Position numbers and translations under genes: made by a program | Notes under the pieces: model-generated | What the model was told of the DNA's origin: nothing | The model's database searches: none | Seen by the model: the letters and a program-made list of their open reading frames with translations, nothing else | DNA from: Dicaeum eximium | Taxonomy: Eukaryota; Chordata; Aves; Passeriformes; Dicaeidae | NCBI GenBank assembly: GCA_013396995.1 | Contig: VWZP01008288.1 | Location: 861,784 to 925,783 of the forward strand | Direction of reading: 5' to 3' | Length of the DNA: 64,000 nt | Shown here: positions 12,490-24,900 of the stretch, piece by piece | Layout of the letters: each line of letters begins with the position of its first letter | Numbering within the stretch: position 1 is the first letter of the stretch

Positions 12490-12880
12490 ATCTTTGCCTA
12501 CCCAGCTATTCACTTACTCCCCTTCCTCAGGAGCACAGGAAGGGGAAATAGGATGAGACTCTTGCGGGTTGGAATAATGTCAGGGGTGTTGCTTATTAGC
12601 CACTGTCAGTAGGAAAACAGGCTCAACATGGAGAAAACTTTAAAATTAATTAACAATTGAGACGGATTTGGGTCGTGAGAAAGAAAGAGACAAACATTTA
12701 AACAACAGATCTCCTCTCCTCCTCTGCCTATCCATCGTTTTATGTCTTTCTTTAATGTGTTTTCCCAGAGGCACCACTGCCTTGGCTGATGGGCTCAGTT
12801 GTGTCCTGCATGGGGCAGCTGAGACCTCTTCCCTCAGAGCCCACCCTGCTTTTAACACTTCAGCCCAGACATGCTGCACC
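12490..12880 (-). mobile_element. degenerate avian ERV LTR remnant, reverse orientation
   Basis: The plus strand shows weak but ordered similarity to the reverse complement of the LTR family found intact at 15196-16299. An ACTCCCCTTCCTCAGGAG segment comes first, then GGAAAACAGGCTCAACATGGAG (counterpart of the ACTTGGGG...GACTCTGTTTTGCC part), a GAGAAA-rich part, and CAGAGGCACCACTGCC with CTTGGCTGATGGGCTCAG (counterpart of the leader-proximal part). Spacing is shorter than in the intact copy, so pieces are missing. The 79- and 84-codon open frames here on both strands are not genes. Assignment is by eye and could be wrong in detail. Confidence 0.42.
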
Positions 12881-12909
12881 CCTGCCATGGTCTCATGCAT
12901 GTCTTAGGT

Positions 12910-15195
12910 CTGTGTCCATGTTGTCATCTCAATTTTTCTGCCTTCGTGCCTGGTGAGTAGCAGGGATATCTACTGCTGAGTTCCAGAGGCTGGGACACCC
13001 AGCCAGAGATAGAAAGGTTTCTCTGCACACTTTCTGGCTGCCATTCCTAGCAACCGAAAGGTAGTTCTTAAATATTTTCTTGGGTCTAGGTCATTTCTGG
13101 AAGCTTAACCCTTACCAAGAAATTACAAATTACACTCTCTAATGAGCTTTGGTTCGCTCAGGCCTAGGGAGCTCTTCTTTTCATTGTAATGGGGATTTTC
13201 CCAAGTACAGCCTCAAGATACCACCCTGCACTTCTGTTCTTCATTCAAAATTCCCAGTGGAATGTCCCTATATTATTAACTCTAGCAAAGGATTTTTTGG
13301 TCCCTCTGTTGCTAAACTGAGAGGAGAATCTTGAGAAGTGCCTTTCATTTACTTGCCCATTTCAGCTGAAGAGAATAGTGCAGACTTGGATGACTCAGGC
13401 TAGTATTAAACACCTTTGATTTTATTTGCTTCATCTTTTCTTTATTTGTTGCATTTAAAAAAATAATGAATGAAACAGAACCAATCAGAAAACTCCATCC
13501 ATTCCAGAATCTGATGGGCAAAGGAGTTGACAAAAAAGTGAAAATGCAATCAGAATAACTTGAAATGTCATGGACTTAAAAATAAAAAAACACTAGGATA
13601 ATTCCCATTCTGGATAAAAAGTCAAAGCAAACTAGGTTGTCAGTGGATCTCACTGTGATACTTTGACTGCTCTTTGTAGGACTGAAATATATAGCAAAAA
13701 ACTATTTCATATCAGCTCTGCTATGTATAATCTTCTTTTTCTTTTTTCATTCTTTCTTTGATTGATTCTACTGCACCAAGGGTAAGAGTCATGACCAGAA
13801 ACCCTGAAATTCTAAGTGTTGGAGAGTTCTTCCTGTTGGATGAGCACAATAACTAAAGAGCTCACAGTATGGAAGTGGAGCATAAGACCCAGAAGTATGT
13901 GGTGATAAAAGCAGACTGTAGTCTAGGGCACTGTGGCATCAAAGAGACAAATCAAGAGCCCTGAATTAGATGCCTGTAGCCTTGTGATTAAAGCAGGCTT
14001 TCAGAGCACAGCAAGCATGGAGCTTAATCTCTTGTATTGGTTGGGGAAATTTAACCCATGTCTCCCACCAGCTGAGAGAACTTTTTTTTTTTTTTTTCCT
14101 ATGCTCAGCTCTGTAAAGGAAGTGTTCCAGTCTTCCAGATACATAGAGGCACCTGCATGATGCCTTGAGAGAGATGTCATAAGTCTAGGGATAAGAGAGG
14201 AAAAGGAGGCTATGAAATCTGCTTTCCATTAAGATTTTTTTACTTTGTTTCCTAATTCTAGGTGGTTGCCTGCTAATCTTGGAATTTAAAGGTCACACCT
14301 GCCTCTTCCATTGCATTGCACTGGCTCTGTGTCTCCAGCATCTGCACGCGTAACTTGAAGGCAGAGGGCAAAGGTGGGAGAAGGAAGAAAAAGGCAAGCA
14401 GGAATTTAAAAACTATCTGATGCAGCTCTGATCATCCATGCATGTCTGTCCTTGTCACTAAATCTAGTTCTTAGCCCTGTTTCAAAACTGAAAGACAAGA
14501 TCAGCCTTATGATTAAAAACCAGCCAGAGAGAGGGATCTAAATGCTTCCTGGGAGACTGCCAGCACTGCATAGGCTGTACTCCATTCACAAAGGAGAGTT
14601 TGCTTGTCTCCCTCTTGTTGGCTCTGTCCCATGTTTCCTAAAAAGTTCACCACAAAGAGAACAGGGAGCAAAATGAGTGATGTGGAGAAAATGCAGGGAT
14701 TGATTCCATAATCATACTGTTCTTTTATCCAGTTACAGTTTCATGTGAAATGCCCACAAAGTCCATTTTCAGGAAGCAGAGTTTGGACATATTTCAGTCA
14801 ATTTCAAAAATATTGCTCCCCCTTTTCAAGCACAGCTTTAAATTTTATCACTTTGTCCTGAACTCACTGCTAAACACAAATGTTTAGGGTCATCCAATCT
14901 GCTCTTCTATCTCATATACTTTCCCAGCTTTTTTACATTCACCACTGCCTAAATTTAGAGGGATTTTTTCCTGAGAAGGAAATGTAAATTCACTCACACA
15001 CACACACCCCTCCTCTTCCATCTCCCTTTCTCTTGTAATTAGCTTTTTTGCTTGGCCATTTTCCTGGGAAATAGAAGATATATTTAAAGAATCTCTGAAA
15101 TCTTGACAGAAATTCTCTAATTGTAAATTTGCATCCCAAAGTGGTGATGCTGCCACCTCCTCCTGGTACTGGTGATGCACAGAGCTGTGTCTGTC
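12910..15195. other. unique non-coding DNA
   Basis: No gene or repeat family is recognised. There is a T run of about 18 bases near 14081 and a short CA run near 14993-15007. The minus-strand open frame 14890-15180 (96 codons) contains the CA run (VCVCV) and has no recognisable domain. Confidence 0.5.
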
Positions 15196-16299
15196 TGTGT
15201 GCTGGCTTTCTGTAGCAGTAGTCTATATGGGTGTTTCCTCTGAGAAGCTGCTAGAAGCTTCCCCTGTGTCCAGCAGAGCCCGTGCCAGCCAGCTCAAGAT
15301 GGACCTACTGATGGCCAAGGCTCAGCACATCATCAGCACTGGTAGCACCTGTGGTGTAAGAGGGTTAAGAATGGAGACAAAAACCCCTGCATGATAACAG
15401 CCAGAGAACATAGGGGTGAGAATATACAAGAGAATCAGTCCTGCAGACACCGAGGTCAGTGAAAAGGGAGCGGGAGGAGATGCTTCAGGCACTGGAGCAG
15501 AGATTCCACTGCAGCCCAAGGTCAGGCAGACTGTCCCTCTGCAGCCCACAGAGGTCCACTATAGGACAGATATCCATGGGCAGCCCACAGAGGATGCCAC
15601 ACTGGAACATATGGATGCCCAAAAAAGACTGTGACGCTGTGCTGGAGCAGGCTCCTGGCTGGACCTGTGGAGCTCTGGAGAGCCCATGGTGGAGCAGATG
15701 TTCTGGCAGGACTTGTGACTCCTTTGGGGAAATCACACCGGAGCAGCCTGATTCCAAAGGACTGCACACCATGTAGGGGACACATCCTGGAGCGGTTTGT
15801 GGAGAACTGTGCTCCATGGGAAGGACACGCATCGGAAAAATTCACAAACAACTGACTCCCGTGGCAGGGACCCAGAGCTGGAGCAGGGGAAGAGCATGAG
15901 GAGTCCTCTGCCTGAGGAGGAGGGAAAGAATGCGGGATGAAGTGACCACAATCTCCTTCACCATTCCACTGCACTGCTGAGCAGGGAGGAGGCAGGGAAC
16001 TCAGCATTTAAACTGAGCCCAGGAAGAGAGGATTGGTTGGGGGAAGGTGTTTTTATTATTTGGTTTTATTTGTCGTTGCCCTACTCTGATGTGCTTGGTA
16101 ACAAATTAAACCAAGTCCCCCAAGTGGAGTCTGTTTTGCCCATGATGGTAGCTGGTGAGTGATCTCTCACTGTCCTCCTCTCAAAACATGAGCCTTTCCT
16201 TAATATATATCTATGTATAACCTTTTGTTATATTTCCTCTCCCCCACCCCCTGAGGAGGAGAGTGGGCTCATGGCACCAGCCAAGATCAACACACCACA
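15196..16299 (+). mobile_element. near full-length solo LTR of an avian endogenous retrovirus
   Basis: About 1.1 kb running from TGTGTGCTGGCTTTCTG to ...CAACACACCACA, so it has the canonical TG...CA ends. Recognisable landmarks in order are GAAGCTTCCCCTGTGTCCAG, a CAGCCAGCTCAAGATGGACC segment, a decayed TATA-like AGGGTTAAGAATGG, repeated GGAGCAG/CCCGTGG-like units through 15480-15860, GGGGGAAGGTGTTTTTATTATTTGG, an altered polyadenylation region AACAAATTAAACC, then GAGTCTGTTTTGCCCATGATGG and GTGAGTGATCTCTCACTGTCC. This is a common bird LTR family, probably ERVL-like (family knowledge, not provable here). No internal gag/pol region adjoins it, so it is a solo LTR left by recombination. I find no clear target-site duplication (flanks CTGTC and GCCTA). 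Open frames of up to 161 codons inside it come from its GC-rich repeated units. Confidence 0.85.
15480..15870 (+). repeat. internal GGAGCAG-type repeats within the LTR
   Basis: Imperfect tandem units of roughly 45-80 bases recur through this part. Each contains a form of CTGGAGCAG followed by a CCATGG/GTGGA-like word (for example near 15492, 15640, 15690, 15737, 15788 and 15878). This sub-repeat structure is a feature of the LTR family itself. It accounts for the unusual length of the LTR and for its long open frames on both strands. Confidence 0.6.
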
Positions 16300-18888
16300 G
16301 CCTATCAGAGCAGACGAAAGCTGATAAATTTTCTGATGATTCTGAAGGCTGAAGTATTGGATTTAAGCATATAGATCTCACTAAAGTCCTACCTAAAGCA
16401 TCTTAATCTTTCAGGATCTGGAACAGAGGGCACTAAATACGCAAACCAAGTAGCTGACATTTGCCTTGGGAGTAAGTGCAGAGAAAAGCATAAAAGAAAG
16501 GAAGCTTGAAATAATGCCAGCTACCTGCTTTGAACATTAAGATAAAGGAAATGCAAGAGTCAGTTTTTTGAGCTTTTATATTTTATTTAAAAGTTTCATT
16601 CTATTATCTCTTTTAAATTATTGGAGTAAAAAAAAAAAGGTAGGAATAAAACATAAAGGGGAAAAAATTGAATGTATATGTATGCCCAGAGTCTAAATCA
16701 GAAGTGCCTATTAACTGCTGTCTACAGCTTGTAGAGTTGGTATGTCTAAAAGACAGCTAGTTGCACAACTGACTGAATTAAATATGCTTGTAGAAATATA
16801 AATACCGATGCATTTGTCAGGATTTGCACTTTCTTAACAATTAACCTGTTACTTCAATTACTTTTGGTTGTTGCCTGTTTAGATAAAGGACAGGACTACT
16901 TGCCCTGTATGTTATACTACCTGTCAGCCACTATCCTTATGGAGCTCTGAATGGATAAAGAGTCCATGGAATATTATAAAGGAAAAGTAATAATGAATAT
17001 GGAAGCTCAGTATAAGCAGTTCAGCTTCCCAGCAGCTAAGAACCAACATGTCCATTAAGCCTGTGGGTTAGAAGTTCACTGTTTCTTCAAAGTAAACACA
17101 ATAATTACCAAACACATATTTCTGCCCCAGTCTTGCCTCAGCCAAGGCTAACACATAAGACTTGAGTGAGCTCATTCACTTCACAAAATCCATTTCTGGA
17201 CCCCGCAGAGAGCATCCTCCCAGTTCCCTTGCAGTGGTGATCAGAGGACCATCCTTTTAGGTACAAACCACTCTGACAGCACACAGCTAGAAGAAATCAA
17301 GAACTGGGGAAAGCCAGTTCAGTGAACAGGTGTTTGATAAAAAATGTCAGTCACACCAAAATAAAATCAGGGCCAAAGAGGGAAACATGGATAAGAGCAA
17401 TGGAGTAGAAAATAATACCGCAGTTATAATACTGCCTTTGTACTCAGGTGGAATATTGTGTCCACTTTTGGACTATAATAGCATGACAGTTCATGGGCAG
17501 GAAAATGAAATGCTGAGTAAAAGATTTCTGTATAAGAAGTAAGTAATTTTAGAAAAGAATCCTTTTAGATAAGAGTTGAATTACATGGGTACATTGCAAG
17601 TGGGACTGAACAGCTTATTTTTCTTTACCCTACCTGGAGAACAGCTCTGGAATTTTCTGCATTGTCTAAAGGCTCTGCACTGAGAGGAAATGCTTGCTTT
17701 CACACAATACATAAATTAACTCCTCATTGAAAAATGGCATCATGCCCAAGAGATTTATAAGCTTCAAAGTGCATGTTGATATGGCTAATGAGAAACACCA
17801 TTGTTGATGAACATAATTTCACCAAAAAACCCCAAATAAACCCCTTCACTTCATGCTCCAGTGAAGGAAACAGAGCAGAAGCCAGAGAGAAACTCCCTTA
17901 ACCATGTATGGACAGAAACAGGAATTAATTTTTTACAACTCTGAGGAAGGGTTTACTAACCTGTATAGAGCAGTGCTCTAAGTTCCTACATAAAGATGAC
18001 CTGCATTGTAAAAGGATTTCCTATTTAAAGAAAGTACATCAGCAGATAATCAGCCTTCAAGATATCAGAATACCTCTTAAACTCCTGGATCTAATGCACA
18101 ATTAGGATCCAGCAGTGCTTGAGCAATGGCCTTTTTCCATACAAGATGCAAAAAAGCTCTGGTGCTGGAACAAATAAATTATATTCTGATCAGTTCCTTT
18201 AGCATTACCAGTGCTGGCACTGGCTTCAGGTCAATAGTATTTGTGGAACTACATTTATCTGAAAGGGATTTAGAGGAAGCTGTGGTTGTTTGGGTATTTT
18301 TAAATATTGCTGTCATGTTTTGTCAGATCTGCCAAGTCTCAGCCAGGGGAATTAACCATGTAATTTGGCATAAGGAAGTAAGTGGACCAAGATGTGCCTA
18401 AAACTTATCTCTCAACAGTTGCCAACCCAGCATTGCAAATGCTAATGGGTTTTTTTTCCAAATGCTCAATAGTTGCAAAAGGCATAAATGAAAATGACAT
18501 CTGGTGGATAAAAGGCACATTTCTTACAAATAAAAAAGTACAATATCTCTGATTTTTTAAATATTTTTTAATTTCTCAATTATCTTACAATGACATGTGT
18601 CGAAGATTTTTAATTATGATTAGTTTGAAATAAAAGGGACAAGTTGCTCTTCTGAGCACATTAACAAACTCTTTAGCAATTGCTTATTTTAAAATTGAAG
18701 TAATTTTAGAGGTGCAATACACATTCTGTTTTATGTTTAGAAAAGAAATTTTAAGTACAAAGTAATATTCCACATTCCAGAGATCAAAGTACTTCAAGAC
18801 ATTTTTTAAGCTAGAAATTTCATTGCTGGGACTGCAATCTCTTCATTGTTCATTGCTCTTTGAAATTCTGAGCAAAGTAATTCCTAAA
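16300..18888. other. unique non-coding DNA
   Basis: AT-rich unique sequence. An open frame at 18126-18401 (91 codons, plus) has a mildly hydrophobic middle but no recognisable family. It begins without a convincing splice or promoter context, and I do not call it a gene. Confidence 0.5.
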
Positions 18889-18985
18889 AGATCATAGAGT
18901 TATAGAATGGTTTGTGTTAGAAGGGACCATAAATGGTCATCTTGTCCAGCCAAGTGAAAATACTATCCCTTCATGCTGTCCTAGA
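18889..18985 (-). mobile_element. CR1 LINE 3' tail fragment, antisense
   Basis: The plus strand reads AGATCATAGAGTTATAGAATGG then TTTGTGTTAGAAGGGACC and GGTCATCTTGTCCAGCC. This is the reverse complement of the usual CR1 end (GGTCCCTTCCAACCCAAACC-type, then ATTCTATGATTCTATG). Similarity becomes weak after about 18960. It is a short, old, strongly 5'-truncated copy. Confidence 0.85.
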
Positions 18986-18989
18986 GTAG

Positions 18990-21900
18990 TCCTTAATGAC
19001 ACCTCTGACTTCATTCTCACAAGAGTGCTTATTCTCTCCAGGGCAATGCTCTGGGTAGTCCCAGAGTCACATATTTAGATATGTCTATGGCAGGGTTTGC
19101 TTGCCCTGCAAGAAAAGACTGCTCTTTCTACATACAGGCTCATTTACTACTGTGGAGACAAGGATTCTGTTCATATTCCCGTGAACTTCTCAACAGTTTT
19201 CTCCTGAAAAAAGACGATGAGCAACCCTTACACAAAAAGAATATATTTTTAAAAGAATAGGTCTTTGGAGTAACTTAAAATTAATAATTAGCATGTTAAA
19301 AGTACTGATGCTTTTGCTTTTATTTCTTCTGCTCCCCTCTGTTCAGTTTTATTATCTTTGTGAAGAAGTGTGTTAGTTATGAAATTGTCATTTCTGAAAC
19401 CTTAGTGGTTTCTTTTGCTATCTAAAATTTTTATGACTCAATAACTCCTTGAACTTCCTATCTAGTTATCTTCAAAGATTTTTTTACCAGGACTGAGCTG
19501 AATATAAGGTTTGAAACATGCCAGGATTTTCTTTGTTTCTGCATGAAAGATGTGATTCTAAAGCAATTCAATTTGTTGTCATTTGCTGGTTACATGCTTT
19601 TGTCTACGTTGTAACTTTTTTTAATTCTCTTGTGTTTGCAGAAGGAAATGTGTACTTGTTTTATTGTCACCCTATGTTTGGATGTTTTTTTTTTCCTTTT
19701 CACCTTTTAAAAATAAATTGGCCAAATCAATTTTCTTCAATGTTTTCTTAGCATGTGAATGAGACTAAAACTCTAAATTGCTTTTCATTTATATAAACAT
19801 CTTCTTTTCTCTCTCAATGAGTGTCTTCAGTCTCAGAAACTAATCTCCTGTATTTTCATTTGCTTTGCACTTCATTCCATATGCTGTTCTAGTAGCCTCT
19901 CCATTGTTTCAGAATAAGACAAAAGTTTCTCACAACAGTATAAATCACATAAAGACTTCCACTGCTTGCTGAAGGGTGATTATCAGGACTCAGGGATCTG
20001 CATGTCAGGCTCTTAAGACTTTTATTTGCGCATTGAAAGGATTTGGAAAACCAGAAATTTTTCTAGAAGTTTTATAAATGACAGATACATTCTTTAAATG
20101 ATCCATTTATCTTTCAATAAGAATATAAGGCTATACTGAGTCTCTCCTGAGCTGGGCACTGATTTTTCTTAGTCATGTTTATGTTTTGTTATGATTTAGT
20201 AATGATATGAGGCTTATTTCTCCTACTTTCCTTGAAAGTGGGAAACATTCTTTTTTCTTTTCAGAGTTCCTCTCATTTAATGTTATCATTTTAACAATTG
20301 AGTGAATACATTCACTTTTATAGTTAATCACATTTTTACATCAGTAGGCTATGTAAAGTACAGTGAAGTGTATCTTAGGAACATGGAAAGATAGGAATGG
20401 AAGTTGGTTGGGCTAAATTGTTCTTTCAGTCCTACATCCTGCTTCTCACAGCACACAGATTTTAAGGCATCTTCCTTAAGGAACAGAAGTGCAAGGATAT
20501 TCATAGTGAACACCTACAAAAAACCTTGCCCACAGTGAGAAATCTGTCTTCATTAGTGAATGTTACTCTGTGATTAGAGGCACAACGATTTTACAAATTA
20601 CTATATTTACTACAGAAGGTTTGGCAAAGATATTTGGGGCCACTCTGCATTTGAGAAATATCTAAACCATCACATAAATGAGTCTGTTCTCCTCACCTAC
20701 ATACATACTTAAATGGTGCCACCATTGAGCTAAATCTTAAAGCTCAGCTGCAATGAGCTCACCCACTAATTTTGCAATTTACCCCATTTAAGGTTATGTC
20801 GGTCGACTTTCAGCTTTCTTGATAAGACTTGTTTATTCTGTTATTAGGATGAAATTAGGAAAAACTTTAATGAAAAATATGTGCATTTTTTTCTTATGGC
20901 ATTCTGTATCTTGTCATATCTTTTTAAATCCGTTTCTTTCCCAGGCGAGACAATCTCAGTCTTGGCAATCTGTCATCACAGAAATTGTGTCATGCATCAC
21001 TTATTTCTACATCTTTATCTCTTTTTTCTTTATCTCTTTTTCAAAGAGATTGACCATGATGGTGCACATATTGTAGATGAGGACACATAATTGACATTAA
21101 TAATACTTTCAGAAAGACAATCTGTCCCATCCTTTTACATTGTAACATCTTATTTGTTGCTTTGTCAGGTTGGTTTTTTTTTTTTTTTTACCTCTGCTGT
21201 ACAGAACTTAATTCCACAACATCTACCACCATAAATTAGGAAGGCAGAATCCATTTGATTTTTTCAAGTAAGTGCTTAGGATCTGTAGTATCACCTTACA
21301 GACAATACAGTATTTCATCTGTCATCAAGTTGCTCAATTGACTCTTTGGCATTCCCTGCCCTTTCACTTATTTTAGAGTTTATATTTTTTTTTAAATTAT
21401 TTTCTTCTTCTCCTCCATTTTGGAAGGTTTTCCATATCATTAATACTAAAACTATCCTTTTTCCAGACTGCTTGTTAAAGGAGATAGTCATCATGAACAG
21501 AGGTGCCTAAAAAATTTCTGATTCAACATTGCCTATCATAAACTTTTTTGAGTTTAAATTGTGTGGTGTAGTATGAAAATCTGATGCCATCCAGACACCT
21601 AGGAGTGTGCCAGACCCTGTCAAACTAGTAAAGCACTTGTATACCCAGAGGGGTAGCCCTGGAGATATGTAAAGATAAATGTGACAGTGCCAGCTAAAGT
21701 GTCTGCTTTTTGTGTCACTGTGAAAAGGTATTCCTGACTCACAAATAACCCAGCCAGGACGCACAAGCTTTTTTTTTTTTTTCTGTTCTGTATCTGTTGT
21801 GTTGTATCTTCTATGAGTCTTGTGCTGCAAAATTTCAGAGCTGCTATCAGAATGGTTCTTTCTCCTCAAACAGTTTTTGAGTTGTCCTTTCTTTTTTGAA

Positions 21901-24900
21901 ATGCATCAATTTTGTTAAAAAATCATTCTTATTAGAAAACAAAATAAAAAGAAACAAAATGTCTTCTTTTGCTTCTTGAAAGGAAAAACTGTGTGTGTTT
22001 GCATGTATAGAATATTTGCCGTTTGCCTTATTCATATTGATTTTTGTTTAAATGAAATAACTTTTTTTTTTCTGGTAGGGACAATTGATGTTAAAGGTTT
22101 TTGCTACAAGCCATGGAATGCTGCTAACAAAACCTGACAACACTCTGAGTTTCTAGAAAATGTATTATCACTCTTGGATGTCTGAGGTTAGATTATTTCT
22201 ACATACTGTTAACTATCCATCCTCAGGGTGGTTCTGTTGTTGGCTTTGACATCTCACTCTTGTAAGAGCAATTCTGAATCAATGGGTGTTAACACCTTAC
22301 CCTTTTTGGGGGTTGGTTTGACATACAAGATGATTTCTGCGGCCCAACCCAAAAGTCTTCAGTCATGTGTGTTCTTGGAGCTACAAATTAGCATCTCATT
22401 TTGACATCCATATTTGCAAAAGGAGAAAAAGTCTGTAAATAGCTCATGGAACAAATTCTCCCTTTGGACTGAGGAGATTTTATTAAATATAGTCATGCAG
22501 TAAATTTACAATTCTAAAGTCTTAAAAAGAGTAGTAAATTTTATATAGCAGATTGAAAGAAATATGTCTACGTTGATAAATAATCTTAATTACCTTTCTA
22601 TTGCCACCTTCAAACAAGGTTAAAAATAGCATTCTAGAAATGGTCTAGACTGTGTAAGCCTCTTCTGCACTTTAATTCCCAATATATACATCAAATTTTC
22701 TAAGCTGGGGTTGGTGTAGGTCATCCAGTTTTGCACTCAGGACATGCACCTCTGACATGCTGATAGAACCTGAATTTACCCTAGAAAGCTATAAGCAGGT
22801 TAATGATTTTCAACCAAAAAAAAAAAAAATCTATATTTTCTTAGAGAGCTTCCAAGATCTAGATTTCCTTTATTTTTTCTGACAAGGTTTCATGATCAAA
22901 ATAAAACCAGCCTTTAAAATGGACAAGTAATAGTGACAAGAAATACGTCTTAAATTGGGAATTGGCATTTAGAAGAGAAAAGTCAGGGTTTACTTCCACT
23001 TTTGGTTAAATCATTGAAACATTATTCTTCTTTATTTTTTTCATTGTCTTTCCTTTTAAGAACTACTGGAAAAAAAACCCAAAAAAAAAAAAAAACCCAA
23101 CAAACCAAAAACCAACAATTAAAGGCCCAACGATTAGGCAAGAATGATAGTTCTGGTAGATACCAGAATTCCTAATTGCTTCTTCTCTGATAGTTTTAAG
23201 AGCTGAGGAGGAGAAGGGAGGTCAGTCTTGTACTTTTGTAATGACATTCCAGAACCAGCTCAATGGGTGCTCTTCAGTTTCATTTTGCCACAAGTTCTAC
23301 CAGTAACCAGAGTAGAGTTGCTGGTGCTCCAAGCTATTTGATGCTATGGATATCACATTATAAATATCCTTTTGTTGACTCTGTTAATTAAATACAGCTA
23401 TAGACCAGCTATGAAGAATACAAGCTCATTTTCTCTCAGTTTTAAGGATAACCAAGTGTTACATGTAAAAACTCATCTGATTTTTTTTCAGTCAGGATTA
23501 AAATTCAAGTGAAAGAATTAACCTATCTGCCTCTACACTCCACAGGGATTTTATTATTCAGATTTATTCATTAGAAGACTTGCTATTCATGTTTGTTTTA
23601 TTTGCTTTCATTAAATGTTTGGCATTATATATTCCATTGCTAACTAAAAAATAAAATATCTTAGTGCTGTGATATAAAATTCATATATCCCGATCGATAT
23701 AAACAGTATATCCTTTCAATAGAAAATAAATTTAATAAACAATAGCAGGCAAATATAAATTTTAAAAAGAAAAAAAATAGGGAAGATTTTTGTGGTCACT
23801 GAAGTGTAAACTTCTTCTTATGGTAACACATATGCTGCTCCTGCATGATGATTTGTATTTTGAAATACTAAAACTATTTTGCAGTTCCCAGTATGATGCA
23901 AATCCATCTACTCAATGCTTCATTAAAAAAATGGAAAACAGTTGTTAGTGAAAAAAAGTCCTCCAGCTGTTATTCCTTCGCCATGAAACTTGTTCTCAAA
24001 AAATCACTTGAAGCTTTGGTGTTCTTTTCATTTGGACTAATTTCTGCCTGGCAGGGCGACCCTCCTGTACCAAGGTCACAGCCCTCTCCCAGGCTGGCTG
24101 CAGTGGTCTGTCAATCCGTGTGCTCAGGTGACCCCTCTTTTGGCCGGGGTTAATCCTTAACTCAAACTTGGGCTCAAACCTTGCAGGTTTTGGGTCTGGC
24201 TGCTGTACAGCGTACATAGGTCATATACACCTTACAGCAGGCTCCACATCTCCTTTCCTGCAGGGCTGGATGATGGTCCCAGTAACTAACAGGTGTCCCT
24301 TTGCAAAGTCTTGGATAACTGGATTTTCAAATCTCTTTTAATTGCCCCATGTGCTGTCCCCAACACTTTGTGCTCAGCACAGCCACATTCACCAAAAGAG
24401 TCACATTTTTTCCTTCAGCAACAGAAGGCAGGATTTGCTGGAAGCGATATGGATACAAAGCTCCAGCTCCCAGAGCAACCTGTGCTATCAGCCATTTCTA
24501 GGGTCACTTGGTAGCAGTCACAGGTGCAACCTCTGCCTTATCATGTCTTATCCTGGACTTCAAGGACCAGAGACACTGACATGAAACAATAAATTATAAT
24601 AATCTAATTTATGTGGTGATATCTCTGGTGAGATCCAACTCACTCAGCCCAGGATGTTCAGCAATTTCTGTAGATACCTAACCCTGCATCATCACATCCA
24701 TCTCCTCTCAGATTTTATCCTACCCTTCACAGCCATGCTGTCAGTGTAACTACGTCTCCTCAATCAATCACAGATGAGGCTTGAACTCCAGTCAGTGCAC
24801 TTAAATAACAACTCCTGGTCAGCAAATACAAGTGGAGCCACGTTTTAAAGTGCTGTTCAGGAAGAAGAGATGTATCAAGGTGAAGCTGCTTAGTCCTCAT

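Noticed and set aside
11897..12612. Open frames up to 152 codons, some containing X
   Set aside because: They run across the antisense CR1 3' end and the N-bracketed block. Their sequence is the repeat read in a non-coding direction.
15459..16007. Open frames of 105, 115 and 161 codons on both strands
   Set aside because: They lie wholly inside the solo LTR and follow its GC-rich internal repeats. There is no retroviral gene in this segment.
20380..20460. Suspected CR1 fragment (GGAAGTTGGTTGGGC-like)
   Set aside because: Only a few words resemble CR1. There is no tail repeat and no ordered similarity.
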